From Paenibacillus thalictri (GTDB lineage: Bacteria; Bacillota; Bacilli; Paenibacillales; NBRC-103111): a DNA stretch of 64,000 nt. The notes beneath the pieces were generated by a model. That model saw only the letters and a list, made by a program, of their open reading frames with translations, was not told the DNA's origin and did not search any database. Position 1 is the first letter of the stretch. Each line of letters opens with the position of its first letter. The DNA is taken from contig NZ_SIRE01000017.1 of NCBI RefSeq assembly GCF_004307995.1, positions 1 to 64,000 of the forward strand, read 5' to 3'. The translations under genes were made by a program, and so were the position numbers. Shown here one piece after another: positions 36,212 through 45,755 of this stretch.

Positions 36212-36257
36212 ATTCCTTCAGCTTGATATAATATGGCTAGAAAATGAGGTGATCATC

Positions 36258-36515
36258 ATGGCGAAGAAAAAATGGTCCGCCCCCGCCGCTCCGGCAGCTT
36301 CCGATAAGCCGTCAACCTTAAAAGATCTGCTTCGTCCCGACATCGTCGAGAAGCTGAAGTCACAAGCCGACGAGATGAAAGCGGAGGACGAGCAGCGCAA
36401 GCAGCAGGAGCGTACGCGGGCGGAAGAAGCGCGCCGTGCCGAACAGAAGCGGCTGGACAACGATTTTGAGCATCTGCTCAATAACAGCAGCATGGACTGG
36501 AAAAAGCACAAGTAG
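36258..36515 (+). CDS. yqkE: YqkE-family protein (DUF3886)
   Basis: An 85-aa, highly charged helical protein: KKWSAP start, TLKDLLRPDIVEKLKSQADE, a Glu/Arg/Gln-rich coiled coil, and the C-terminus DNDFEHLLNNSSMDWKKHK, which matches B. subtilis YqkE. ATG 36258 is chosen because GAGGTGATC precedes it; GTG 36249 lies within that ribosome site. Function is unknown. Confidence 0.85.
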   Translation: MAKKKWSAPAAPAASDKPSTLKDLLRPDIVEKLKSQADEMKAEDEQRKQQERTRAEEARRAEQKRLDNDFEHLLNNSSMDWKKHK

Positions 36516-36546
36516 TCCGTTAACTATAACCGCTATATTTATCCCG

Positions 36547-36570
36547 ACCGTCCGGATCATTCCGGACGGT
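36547..36570. terminator. Bidirectional terminator hairpin
   Basis: ACCGTCCGG (36547-36555) and CCGGACGGT (36562-36570) form a perfect 9-bp stem followed by ATTTTCG. It separates yqkE from the convergent RidA-like gene. Confidence 0.75.
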
Positions 36571-36629
36571 ATTTTCGTTGAACGGGTTTCGAGCGACAGC
36601 TTGCAGCCGGCCGCAATACGGTACTCCGC

Positions 36630-36950
36630 TTACAAATAAGCGATGGCTTCGACTTCAAGCAGGGCGTCGGGATGCGCCAGCCGGCTTATTTCCTGCAGCG
36701 TGCTGGCAGGTTTGTTCTGGCCGAAACAAGCTTCGCGGACAGGGGCTATCGCGCTGCGCAGCCCGATGTCGGTCAAATAGATGTTCAGCTTGACCACATC
36801 GGCAAATGTTGCGCCCGCTGCGCTGAGCACGGCTCCGATATTTTGAAATACTTGCTCCGCCTGTGCCGTTGGGTCGCCTTTGCCTACCAATTGTCCGTCG
36901 CCGCCGGTTGGCAGCATTCCGGAAATAAGCAGCACAACTGATCTCATCAT
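36630..36950 (-). pseudogene. RidA-family gene lacking its N-terminus
   Basis: The 106-aa frame covers most of a RidA domain: VVLLISGMLPTGGDGQLVG, QAEQVFQNIGAVLSAAGATF, DVVKLNIYLTDI and the C-terminal ALLEVEAIAYL. Family members have about 20 more residues before VVLLISG. In this frame a TGA lies two codons upstream of the first ATG, and no ribosome site is visible. The missing N-terminal strand forms part of the trimer core, so this is probably a 5'-truncated gene. A short functional variant cannot be excluded. Confidence 0.65.
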
Positions 36951-37140
36951 ATCTCATCGTGGCGGGGAATAGGCCGTCTGGTTCCTATATGTGAAAACAT
37001 GGTTATAATTACCTATTTTTGCATGTTTTGTTCTTATATGCGGAACGAGATCTGGGCTAATTGCTTTTGGTGCCTATAATAAAACAAGTGGAACACGGAT
37101 CCGCAGGAATCGACAAATATGTGAGACAGGAGTTTTGAAT

Positions 37141-39120
37141 GTGATAAGCGCTATAGCTTCATTGTCTTTGAAAAAGAGATTGATTGCCATTTTGGTTCTG
37201 TTCACCGCTTTACCGCTGCTTGTGTTTGCCATTTACAGCATTGGCACCAACGACAAGGCGCTGCAAAAAAACGCAACCCAGCTGAGCATGGGCAACGCCC
37301 GGGAAGTCCAAGAGAGCGTTAACCTGATGATTCACAAAAATTTTGACGTGATTAAAACATTTGCTCAAACCGATGCTTTCAGCACGGCATCTCCGGCCAA
37401 TCTGGCTTTTATTAAATCGTTTCTTGCCGCTACGGCCAAAGAGCATCCCGAATCGCAGTCGGTCACTTATTTGGACAAGACGGGCCAGCAAATCGTGCGT
37501 GCCGACGATAAAGAAACGACAAGTCTGGCGGACCGGGATTATTTCAAACAAGCGATGCAGACAGGCCAGCCGGTTATTTCCGATGTCAGCATCACGCAGC
37601 GCGAAAAGCAGCTGGTCGTCGTACTTGTCGCCCCGATCTTGAATGCCAGCAAACAAACGATCGGAACGATCAACAATACACTGCTGCTGGACAAGCTGAG
37701 CGATTATGTCACCAAGCTGTCAAGCGACGGAAACACCGCCTTTATTCTGGACCGCAGCGGAAAAATATTGGCGCACCCCGATAAAACGCTGCAGCAAAAG
37801 GACATCAGCGAGCTTCCTTTTGTACAGAAAGGGTTAAAGGGCGAAGACGGCAGCGAGGTGATGAACCGTGACGGCAAAGATATGCTGATCTCCTATATTT
37901 ACGACGAACAAACCGGATGGCTGATTTGCAACGAAAAACCTTACGATATTGTGATGGCGCAAAGCACGCAAATCAAGATGAACAGCATCTGGATTATGGT
38001 GGCTGCTCTTGTCTTGGTCGTTGCTGTCGGATTTTATTTCTCAAGCGTCATTACGACGCCGCTTGTGCGGCTGATTTATTTGACTGAGCAGGCGGCAAAA
38101 GGAGATTTGACGGTCCACGTCGCGGTCAAGGACCAAAGCGAGGTCGGCAAGCTTGCCGCAAGCTTTAATGCGATGATTTTGAATTTGCGCCAGTTGATTC
38201 AGCAGGTGGAATCGGGCGCGATCAACGTGGCCGCATCGGCGGAGGAACTGACGGCCAGCGCAGCGCAAACAAGTTCGGCGGCCGAGCAAGTTGCTGCCGT
38301 GACGGAAGAGGTTGCGCATGCCACCGAACGGCAAATCCATAATTTGCAGGGGAGCGCCCAAGCAGTCGGAGAAGTGTCTTCCGGCATTCGCCAAATTGCA
38401 GCTAACGCCCAATCCGTATCCGCTGCGGTAACGATCGCCTCGGAGAAAACGGAGCAAGGCAACACGGCGGTTCAAACAGCGGTAGCGCAAATGAACTCCA
38501 TAAGCGAAACAGTGAATCATCTGGCAGAGACGATTCAGGTGCTGCGCGAGCGCTCCGAAGAAATCGAACAGATCGTTGATGCGATTACCGGTATTGCTAC
38601 GCAAACAAACCTGCTCGCTCTGAATGCCGGCATTGAGGCGGCCCGGGCCGGGGAGCACGGACGCGGTTTTGCGGTCGTGGCCAGCGAGGTGAAGAAACTT
38701 GCCGAGCAATCCGCCAACTCCGCCGGGCATATTACCGGTCTGATTCAACACATGCGAAGTGAAACGACCAAAGCGGTGCACTCTATGAATGCCGGCATTC
38801 GCGAAGTGGCCAGCGGTTTTGAAGCGGTAAATACCGCAGGTGACGCCTTCTTGCAAATCAGGCAATCGATCCATGAGGTCACGTCGCAAATTCAGGAGGT
38901 ATCGGCATCGTCCCAGCAAATGTCGGACCATACACAGCAGGTCGTGCAGGCGTTTGATGTCATTAAGCAGGCTTCCGACCATACCGCATCCGGCGTGCAA
39001 AGCGCAGCCGCGGCAACCGAAGAACAATTGGCCACCATGGAGGAAATTACATCTTCGGCGAATTTGTTGTCCAAAATGGCGGACGAACTGCAGATGCTCA
39101 TTAAAAGGTTCAAAATTTAA
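37141..39120 (+). CDS. Methyl-accepting chemotaxis protein with dCache sensor
   Basis: About 659 aa: N-terminal membrane segment (residues 10-30), extracellular double-Cache domain (to about 280; [20 protein letters not shown] and [16 protein letters not shown]), second membrane segment (about 283-303), HAMP, and a full signalling domain with the hairpin tip [23 protein letters not shown] 37141 is preferred: AGGAG is 8 bases upstream, while TTG 37135 is only 2 bases from it. TATAAT at 37075-37080 may be its -10. Such sensors often bind amino acids or organic acids. Confidence 0.92.
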   Translation: MISAIASLSLKKRLIAILVLFTALPLLVFAIYSIGTNDKALQKNATQLSMGNAREVQESVNLMIHKNFDVIKTFAQTDAFSTASPANLAFIKSFLAATAKEHPESQSVTYLDKTGQQIVRADDKETTSLADRDYFKQAMQTGQPVISDVSITQREKQLVVVLVAPILNASKQTIGTINNTLLLDKLSDYVTKLSSDGNTAFILDRSGKILAHPDKTLQQKDISELPFVQKGLKGEDGSEVMNRDGKDMLISYIYDEQTGWLICNEKPYDIVMAQSTQIKMNSIWIMVAALVLVVAVGFYFSSVITTPLVRLIYLTEQAAKGDLTVHVAVKDQSEVGKLAASFNAMILNLRQLIQQVESGAINVAASAEELTASAAQTSSAAEQVAAVTEEVAHATERQIHNLQGSAQAVGEVSSGIRQIAANAQSVSAAVTIASEKTEQGNTAVQTAVAQMNSISETVNHLAETIQVLRERSEEIEQIVDAITGIATQTNLLALNAGIEAARAGEHGRGFAVVASEVKKLAEQSANSAGHITGLIQHMRSETTKAVHSMNAGIREVASGFEAVNTAGDAFLQIRQSIHEVTSQIQEVSASSQQMSDHTQQVVQAFDVIKQASDHTASGVQSAAAATEEQLATMEEITSSANLLSKMADELQMLIKRFKI

Positions 39121-39138
39121 TCCGTGTGTGCGTATTAA

Positions 39139-39178
39139 AAAACAGCGAGCTTCCCGCAAGGGGAGGCATCGCTGTTTT
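39139..39178 (+). terminator. Intrinsic terminator of the chemoreceptor gene
   Basis: AAAACAGCGA (39139-39148) pairs with TCGCTGTTTT (39169-39178), with inner pairing of TTCCC to GGGGA. Confidence 0.75.
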
Positions 39179-39215
39179 CGATTACTTGCGGCGTTTTTGT
39201 TTATGTAGCGCGGCT

Positions 39216-39392
39216 TTAGTCGCGTAAGCCGCACTTTTTGGCCAGTGTGGGCCAATGTGTCAGGAACATCCCTCTCCAGCGTTCCTCCGGTAAAATGCGC
39301 AACCAGTTGGCTATTTGATTCAGCTCCATCCGATTCAGTATTTCAATAACGCTTTCTTTGGTGCATACTTGATCATTTGCGGCGGTTAACAA
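39216..39392 (-). CDS. Small hypothetical protein (58 aa)
   Basis: A minus-strand frame from TTG 39392 to TAA 39218-39216 encodes LLTAANDQVCTKESVIEILN and onward, with three Trp in IANWLRILPEERWRGMFL and HWPTLAKKCGLRD. TTAGGGAGGG lies about 6 bases before TTG, a strong ribosome site. It is convergent with the chemoreceptor gene and separated from it by the terminator hairpin. I do not recognise a family. Support is the ribosome site, amphipathic helical content and the otherwise empty region. Confidence 0.5.
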   Translation of the reverse strand: MLTAANDQVCTKESVIEILNRMELNQIANWLRILPEERWRGMFLTHWPTLAKKCGLRD

Positions 39393-39575
39393 TGAGATCC
39401 CTCCCTAATTCCTTCTCAACCAACACAGTATATGCGGAAGACAGGCAAAAGTGACATTGCCGATTCTGAAAAATTTTTTTATCAATAATCCATAAAATTA
39501 TAAATTAAACATTTTGTAAAGCCGGTGTTATAATTCTTTACAAGACAACTTAAGAAGAAAAGGATAACGAGTACG

Positions 39576-40916
39576 ATGGATCTTGTTAACCGCTACATCG
39601 AGGAACACAAAGACATGTACATCGACTGGCTGCGCGAGTTTTGCAGGATACCCAGCGTTTCCACGCAAAATAGAGGCATACAGGAGGCGTCAACATGGCT
39701 TCAGTCGCTGTTTAAACAAATCGGCGGTACGGCTGATATTTTGGAAACGACAGGCCACCCCGTTGTGTACAGCGAATTTTTTAGCGGCGGAAAGAAAACG
39801 ATTTCATTTTACAACCATTACGATGTCCAGCCTGAAGATCCGCTGGAGCAATGGGTTTGCGAGCCGTTTGCCGCCGAAATTCAAGAGGATAAGCTGATCT
39901 GCCGAGGCGCTGCCGATAATAAAGGGGCATTGATGGCCCGCATTTGCGCGATTCATGCGTATACCCAGGTATACGGGAGGCTGCCCTTGAATGTGAAGTT
40001 TATCGTCGAAGGCGAGGAAGAGCGGGGCAGCGTGAACTTGTCCGATTTTATTGAAAGTCATTCGGACAAGGTGAAGGCCGATCTGTGCATTTGGGAAAAC
40101 GGTATCGTCAACCCGGACGGGAGCTTTGAGCTTAAGCTTGGCACCAAAGGCATTTTATATGTCGAATTGATTGCAAGTGGTGCGAACTCCGATCTTCACT
40201 CGCTGAATGGAGCGATTGTTGAAAATGCCGCTTGGCGGCTCGTATGGGCCTTAAATACATTAAAAGACCGCGACGAAAACGTATTGATCGGCGGTTTCTA
40301 CGACCGGGTGGCTAATCTGTCCGATGCGGAGAGGAAAGCGCTGGAGAAGATGGCATATCCCGAGGCGGAGACACTTGAGCGATACGGTCTGGACCGGTTT
40401 CTGCTGAACCTGTCGGGCATAGCGCTGAAAGAAAAGCTGCTCTTCCAGCCGACGTGCACCATCTGCGGCATCGATTCGGGTTATATTGGGGAAGGCTCCA
40501 AGACGGTGCTGCCCTCCAAGGCGAGAGCGAAGATTGACTTCCGTCTCGTGCCGGATCAAGATCCTGAAGAGATCGTGAGGCTGCTGAGGGAACACTTGGA
40601 CCGCAACGGCTTCGAAGATATCGAAATCCGGGCGCGCAAAGGCTCCAGGGCGGCAAAAACCGATCCCGGCCACCCGCTCGTGCAAAAAGTGATCCAAGCA
40701 GCCAAGAAGGTCAGCGGCAAAGAGCCGCAAATGGTGCTGATGAATCCCGGTTCGGGGCCGATGTATCAGCTGTGCCAGCAGTTTGGCATTCCCACGGTCG
40801 GTTTTGGCGTAGGCAACAGCGATTCGCGCAAACATGCGCCAAACGAAAACATTTTCATCAGCGATTATATGTATGGCATCAAGCTGGCTGCCATGGTTAT
40901 CCATGAATTGGCATAA
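39576..40916 (+). CDS. M20-family dipeptidase
   Basis: A 446-aa zinc peptidase of the M20 ArgE/DapE/CPG2-like class. Metal site: His81 and Asp83 (NHYDVQP), bridging Asp114 (GAADNKG), Glu147-Glu148 (EGEEERGS), and a late NSRKHAPNE segment. Residues 185-300 are the dimerisation domain. It likely cleaves di- or tripeptides in the cytoplasm. It heads the Opp-type peptide importer locus, which supports a peptide substrate. TATAAT at 39529-39534 is a plausible -10. Confidence 0.9.
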   Translation: MDLVNRYIEEHKDMYIDWLREFCRIPSVSTQNRGIQEASTWLQSLFKQIGGTADILETTGHPVVYSEFFSGGKKTISFYNHYDVQPEDPLEQWVCEPFAAEIQEDKLICRGAADNKGALMARICAIHAYTQVYGRLPLNVKFIVEGEEERGSVNLSDFIESHSDKVKADLCIWENGIVNPDGSFELKLGTKGILYVELIASGANSDLHSLNGAIVENAAWRLVWALNTLKDRDENVLIGGFYDRVANLSDAERKALEKMAYPEAETLERYGLDRFLLNLSGIALKEKLLFQPTCTICGIDSGYIGEGSKTVLPSKARAKIDFRLVPDQDPEEIVRLLREHLDRNGFEDIEIRARKGSRAAKTDPGHPLVQKVIQAAKKVSGKEPQMVLMNPGSGPMYQLCQQFGIPTVGFGVGNSDSRKHAPNENIFISDYMYGIKLAAMVIHELA

Positions 40917-40971
40917 CCGATTATGCAGCCCGTAAATTATAATATTTTTAGTACACGAAGGGGGAAACGTT

Positions 40972-42519
40972 TTGAAAAAAACACTATCAATTCTCGCATT
41001 ATCACTTATGCTTGTCATCTCCGCCTGCAGTTCCTCGCAGCCTTCCGCCGGAGGGAGCGCAACGGGCGCAGCCGAACCCAAAGACCTTATAGTCGCATTT
41101 GGTTCCGAGCCGGTTACGCTTGATCCGCAAGACACCAGCGACGGCATCTCCAACAATGCCAATGAGCTTATCTTTGACAAGCTGGTCACCTTGGACAAAG
41201 ACAACAAAATTGTTCCTCAGTTAGCCAAAGAATGGGAAATTTCTCCTGACGGCAAAAAAATTACGTTTAAGCTCCGCGAAGGCGTTAAGTTCACGGACGG
41301 CACTCCGGTGAACGCGGAAGCGGTTAAATATACGTTTGATCGTGTCATCAATAAAGACAACAAGCTGAACCGTTACTCGCTGTATGCCGAGTTTATCGAC
41401 AAGGTGAATGCGGACAGCGAATACCAAGTCAGCTTTGATCTGAAATTCCCGTTTGGTCCGGCGCTGATTTCCTTCGCCCACACGAACGGCGGTATCCACA
41501 GCATGAAAAACCTGAAGGAAAAAGGCAAGGACGTCGGCAAATCGCCGGTAGGTTCCGGTCCATATAAAATGAAGGAATGGGTGCCGGGCAACAAACTCGT
41601 ATTCGAAGCAAACAACGATTATTGGGGCGACAAGCCGAAATCGAAAACAATTACGTTTAAACCGGTGCCGGAAAACTCCGCCCGTTCGATCATGCTGGAA
41701 ACCGGCGAAGCCGACATTATCGTTCCTGTAGTAACCACCGACGTGGATCGTCTGAAATCAAACGACAAAGTCAAAGTGCTTGTTGAACCAAGCTCACGCA
41801 ACCTGTACATGTCCATTAACACGACCAGAGCGCCGTTCGATAATCCCAAAGCGCGTCAAGCGCTTAACTATGCGGTAGATAAAGAAACGATCGTGAAAAA
41901 AATCATGTCCGGCCAAGCAAAAGTGGCGGAAGCGGCAGTGGGCGAACTGGTATGGGGTTTCTCCTCCGTTGGAGCATATCCGTACGATCCGGAAAAAGCA
42001 AAGCAATTGCTTGCTGAAGCAGGCGTACAGCCGGGCACAACAATCAAATTGTGGACTCCGGACGGACGTTACCTGATGGACCGTCAAATTGCTGAGTTTA
42101 TCCAAGGAAACTTGCAAGCCGTAGGACTGAAAGTGGAATTCCGCAAATGGGAGTTCGGCGCGTTCCAGGAAGCGACCCGCGATCCGAAAGCCGAGTTCAA
42201 CCTTGCGTTAAACAGCTGGGGCGCATCGACCAACGATGCGGACTGGGGTTTGAGACCGATCCTGATGACCAAAGGCGCAAGCAACTATTCGAAACTGGCC
42301 AATCCGGAGATTGACGCTCTCATCGACAAAGGCATGAAATCTGCCAATGCCGACGAACGCAAGAAGGTTTACGTCGATGCGCTGAAATTGATCAAAGATC
42401 AAGCTCCATGGATTTTCCTGCTTGACTATAAGCAAACGACAGGTTACCGCAGCAATCTCGAGAATGTGTACAGCTGGAATAACGAACGTCTGATTTTGCG
42501 TGATGTCGTAAAAAAATAA
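40972..42519 (+). CDS. Oligopeptide-binding lipoprotein (OppA/DppA, SBP family 5)
   Basis: A 515-aa lipoprotein with signal MKKTLSILALSLMLVISAC (lipobox Cys19) and SBP-5 motifs: LTPLATE-type core LAKEWEISPDGKKITFKLRE, GVKFTDGTPVNAEAVKYTFD, VGSGPYKMKEW and AVDKETIV. The start codon is TTG, preceded by GAAGGGGG. It is followed by palindromic element copy C before the permease genes. Confidence 0.93.
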   Translation: MKKTLSILALSLMLVISACSSSQPSAGGSATGAAEPKDLIVAFGSEPVTLDPQDTSDGISNNANELIFDKLVTLDKDNKIVPQLAKEWEISPDGKKITFKLREGVKFTDGTPVNAEAVKYTFDRVINKDNKLNRYSLYAEFIDKVNADSEYQVSFDLKFPFGPALISFAHTNGGIHSMKNLKEKGKDVGKSPVGSGPYKMKEWVPGNKLVFEANNDYWGDKPKSKTITFKPVPENSARSIMLETGEADIIVPVVTTDVDRLKSNDKVKVLVEPSSRNLYMSINTTRAPFDNPKARQALNYAVDKETIVKKIMSGQAKVAEAAVGELVWGFSSVGAYPYDPEKAKQLLAEAGVQPGTTIKLWTPDGRYLMDRQIAEFIQGNLQAVGLKVEFRKWEFGAFQEATRDPKAEFNLALNSWGASTNDADWGLRPILMTKGASNYSKLANPEIDALIDKGMKSANADERKKVYVDALKLIKDQAPWIFLLDYKQTTGYRSNLENVYSWNNERLILRDVVKK

Positions 42520-42543
42520 GTTTGTCCGATGAAATACCACTGT

Positions 42544-42710
42544 GAAATTTATACATGAACAAGGCTATTGCGGGAAAGGGATGGCATTCCACCGCTCGTG
42601 AAAACCGTGTTTTCTTGAATTTACCTTGCGGTAAAAACACGGTTTTCAAGGCGGACGTAAACTTTGCATGCCATTCCCTTGCCCTCCATACGCTGCATGA
42701 ATAAATATTC
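42544..42710 (+). repeat. Palindromic intergenic element, copy C
   Basis: Nearly the same sequence as copy B in opposite orientation. Core stem of 14 bases (42600-42613 with 42634-42647), arms GGGAAAGGGA-TGGCAT and ATGCCA-TTCCCTTGCCC, and imperfect terminal repeats (GAAATTTATACATG versus CATGAATAAATATTC). It fills most of the 289-base gap between the binding-protein and permease genes. Confidence 0.85.
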
Positions 42711-42808
42711 AGAATGAATTCATCGAACAAACTTATGAAAAGAAGTAAGAGGGAGGCGATGGCCCTCCCTCTTCCTAATTATGAAGACTTTGAAAAGGAG
42801 GAGCTTGG

Positions 42809-43729
42809 TTGTTCAGCTATATTATAAAACGAATTCTACAGATGATTCCGACCTTGATTGGCGTATCCATACTTGTGTTTATTTTGATCCATTCCGTGCC
42901 CGGCGACCCGGCCCGGATGATTGCCGGTAACGAAGCAAGCGACCAGGACGTGGAGCTTGTCCGCGAGCGGCTTGGCCTGAACGATCCGCTGTATGTCCAG
43001 TACGGCAAATACATCGGACAACTGCTGCAAGGCGATCTGGGGACGTCGATGCGTTCCAACCGGCCGGTGATGACGGAGATCATGACCCGTTTTCCGACTA
43101 CGCTCACCTTGACGGTCATGGCGATTGTCATCATGGTTGTCGTCGGATTAATGGCCGGCATATTTTCCGCTACCAAACCCAACAGTTTACGGGATAACGC
43201 CACGATGCTGTTTTCGCTGTTTGGCATATCGATGCCGGTATTTTGGCTCGGATTGATGCTGATCTTGATTTTCTCCTTTTATTTACGCATCTTGCCTTCC
43301 GGCGGCTCGGACAGCTTCAAATATTTCATCCTTCCGGCATTTGCGATCGGGCTTTCCTCTTCGGCGATTCTCGCCCGTTTGACCCGTTCCTCGGTGCTTG
43401 AAATCATTCATCAAGATTTTGTGCGCACGGCTCGCGCCAAAGGTGTGAAAGAAAAGTTTGTCATATACAAACATACGCTGAAAAACGCATTAATTCCGAT
43501 CATCACGATCATCGGCCTCGAATTCGGACATTTGCTGGGCGGAGCGGTGCTGGCGGAAACGGTGTTTTCCATGAACGGTATCGGACGCTATGTCATCCAA
43601 TCGATACAATTCCGCGATTATCCCGCGATTCAAGGCACCGTGCTGTTTATCGCCGCCATATTTGTTGTCGTCAATTTGATCGTCGATTTATGCTACAGCT
43701 TGGTAGACCCCCGGGTACGATACGATTAA
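42809..43729 (+). CDS. Oligopeptide ABC permease, OppB/DppB type
   Basis: A 306-aa permease with six membrane segments. The signature GDLGTSMRSNRPV and EAA loop VRTARAKGVKEKFVIYKHTL, then NALIPIITIIGLEFGHLLGG, are typical of DppB. TTG start with AAAGGAGG 7 bases upstream. Confidence 0.93.
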   Translation: MFSYIIKRILQMIPTLIGVSILVFILIHSVPGDPARMIAGNEASDQDVELVRERLGLNDPLYVQYGKYIGQLLQGDLGTSMRSNRPVMTEIMTRFPTTLTLTVMAIVIMVVVGLMAGIFSATKPNSLRDNATMLFSLFGISMPVFWLGLMLILIFSFYLRILPSGGSDSFKYFILPAFAIGLSSSAILARLTRSSVLEIIHQDFVRTARAKGVKEKFVIYKHTLKNALIPIITIIGLEFGHLLGGAVLAETVFSMNGIGRYVIQSIQFRDYPAIQGTVLFIAAIFVVVNLIVDLCYSLVDPRVRYD

Positions 43730-43762
43730 TTCATCCGGTTGTACAAAGAAAGGAGCAAGCTC

Positions 43763-44668
43763 ATGAGTCAGACAGCCACTGCGGCCGCGCCTGCCGAAAA
43801 CAGCGGAAACGAGCGGACTTATAAGCCGCGCACGCCGCTGCAAATGATGGTGAGCCGGTTTAAAAAAAATAAGCGGGCGATGGTCGGATTATGGATGGTA
43901 GCGATATTTATTATCGTAGCCCTGTTGGCGCGTTGGATTGCGCCATACGACCCGTTTGCGCAAAATATGCAAATCATGCTGGAATCCCCGTCATGGAGTC
44001 ACCCGTTTGGCACGGACGAGTTCGGCCGCGACATTCTTTCGCGTATCATCTACGGCGCGCAAATCTCCTTGATGATCGGCATCGTCGGCGTCATTATCTC
44101 CGTTGTTGTCGGAATGGCCTTAGGTACGATTTCCGGTTATTACGGCGGCAAAGCCGATGCGCTGATTATGCGGATTATGGATATTTTCATGGCGTTTCCG
44201 AGCTTTTTGCTCGCGCTGGCGATTGTCAGCGTGCTTGGCCCCAGCATGATTAACGTGATGATTGCGATCGGGATCTTTTCGGTGCCGACGTTTGCGCGGA
44301 TTTCGCGAAGTTCGGTCATTTCCGTGAAAAACAAGGAGTACATCGAAGCGTCCAAAGCGATGGGAGCGAGCGATGCGTCAATTATTTTCAAACACGTGAT
44401 CCCTAACAGCATCGCCCCGATTATCGTGCTTTCCACGCTGCGGATCGCTACGGCGATTTTGACCGCATCGGGACTCAGTTTCCTTGGCATGGGAGCGCAG
44501 CCTCCGACACCGGAGTGGGGCGCGATGCTCAGCACGGGCCGGGAATATTTGCGGACGGCCCCGCATGTCAGCACGATACCCGGGCTGGCCATCATGTTTA
44601 TGGTGCTTGCTTTTAATATGTTGGGGGACGGCTTGCGCGACGCACTTGACCCCAAGATGAAACTATAA
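43763..44668 (+). CDS. Oligopeptide ABC permease, OppC/DppC type
   Basis: About 301 aa with six membrane segments, N-terminal FKKNKRAMVGLWMVAIFII, HPFGTDEFGRDILSRIIYGA and EAA loop IEASKAMGASDASIIFKHVI. ATG 43763 follows AAAGGAGCAAGC; the open frame from TTG 43739 includes the ribosome site. Confidence 0.93.
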   Translation: MSQTATAAAPAENSGNERTYKPRTPLQMMVSRFKKNKRAMVGLWMVAIFIIVALLARWIAPYDPFAQNMQIMLESPSWSHPFGTDEFGRDILSRIIYGAQISLMIGIVGVIISVVVGMALGTISGYYGGKADALIMRIMDIFMAFPSFLLALAIVSVLGPSMINVMIAIGIFSVPTFARISRSSVISVKNKEYIEASKAMGASDASIIFKHVIPNSIAPIIVLSTLRIATAILTASGLSFLGMGAQPPTPEWGAMLSTGREYLRTAPHVSTIPGLAIMFMVLAFNMLGDGLRDALDPKMKL

Positions 44669-44673
44669 CTTTC

Positions 44674-44754
44674 GGCTTACGAAGTGAGTTTTGCTCTGCA
44701 AAACTCGGATTAGGCTTACGAAGTGAACTTTGCTATCGCAAAGTTCTTAGGAGG
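44674..44754 (+). repeat. Two GCTTACGAAGT hairpin repeats before the ATPase genes
   Basis: GGCTTACGAAGTGA occurs at 44674 and 44713. Each runs into a perfect 9-bp stem: GAGTTTTGC/GCAAAACTC (44686-44694, 44698-44706) and GAACTTTGC/GCAAAGTTC (44725-44733, 44738-44746). The second is followed directly by TTAGGAGG, the ribosome site of the next gene. A third copy lies at 62383. Confidence 0.75.
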
Positions 44755-44762
44755 CGCCCCCC

Positions 44763-45737
44763 ATGACAAATCAATTAAAAAACAAACTGCTCGAAATTAA
44801 AGGGCTCAAAACCTATTTTTATTCCGACGAAGGCGTCGTTCCCGCTGTGGACGGGGTTGATATCACCATCCGCGAAGGAGAGACGGTCGGCATAGTCGGC
44901 GAGTCGGGCTGCGGCAAAAGCGTGACATCGCTGACGACGATGCGGCTTACTCCGGGGAAAGTGGTCGAAGGTTCGATCCATTTTGACGGAAAAGACATTT
45001 TGGCGCTTACGGATGACGAGATGCGCAGCATTCGCGGCAACGACATGGCGATGATTTTTCAGGAGCCGATGACTTCGCTTAATCCGGTATTTACGATCGG
45101 AGAGCAGATCGGCGAAGCGACACGCATTCATTTTGGCTATAACAAACCGAAAGCGAAGTCGCATGCGGTGGAGATGCTGAAGTTGGTCGGTATTCCGAGA
45201 CCGGAGCATATTGTCGACGAATATCCGCATCAGCTGTCCGGCGGCATGCGTCAGCGGGTGATGATCGCCATGGCGATGGCTTGCGAGCCAAAGCTGCTGA
45301 TTGCCGACGAACCGACAACAGCGCTGGATGTCACCATTCAAGCGCAAATCCTGGACTTGATGAGGAAGCTGCGCGCCGAGAAAAATACCGCAATCATGCT
45401 GATTACCCACGATTTGGGCGTCGTTGCGGAAATGTGCGACCGCGTGATCGTGATGTATGGCGGCAAAGTGGTGGAGGAAAGCGATGTCGTGACGATTTTT
45501 ACGAATCCGAAACATCCCTATACGCAAGGTTTGATGAAGTCGATTCCGTCGCTCGAAGTCGAAGAGCGAAGGCTGTATTCGATTAAAGGCAATGTGCCGA
45601 TTCCCGGCAGTCTGCGCGATGGCTGCACATTTGCGCCGCGCTGCGAATTCGCCATGGAAAACTGCCGCAAAGACGCGCCGCAGCTGATGGAAATCGAACC
45701 CGGGCATGTAAGCCGCTGCTGGCTCCATACGCCCTAA
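44763..45737 (+). CDS. Oligopeptide ABC ATPase, OppD/DppD type
   Basis: A 324-aa ATPase: Walker [10 protein letters not shown]-loop IFQEPMTSLNP, signature LSGGMRQR, Walker B LLIADEPT, switch His in ITHDLG, and the C-terminal oligopeptide extension with four Cys (CTFAPRCEFAMENC then CW) that in this family can hold an iron-sulfur cluster. AGGAGG is upstream. Confidence 0.95.
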   Translation: MTNQLKNKLLEIKGLKTYFYSDEGVVPAVDGVDITIREGETVGIVGESGCGKSVTSLTTMRLTPGKVVEGSIHFDGKDILALTDDEMRSIRGNDMAMIFQEPMTSLNPVFTIGEQIGEATRIHFGYNKPKAKSHAVEMLKLVGIPRPEHIVDEYPHQLSGGMRQRVMIAMAMACEPKLLIADEPTTALDVTIQAQILDLMRKLRAEKNTAIMLITHDLGVVAEMCDRVIVMYGGKVVEESDVVTIFTNPKHPYTQGLMKSIPSLEVEERRLYSIKGNVPIPGSLRDGCTFAPRCEFAMENCRKDAPQLMEIEPGHVSRCWLHTP

Positions 45738-45755
45738 GCCGGAAGGAGATGCAAA

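Noticed and set aside
38041-39255. 404-codon minus-strand open frame
   Set aside because: Antisense to the signalling domain of the chemoreceptor; His/Arg/Leu-rich translation without family features.
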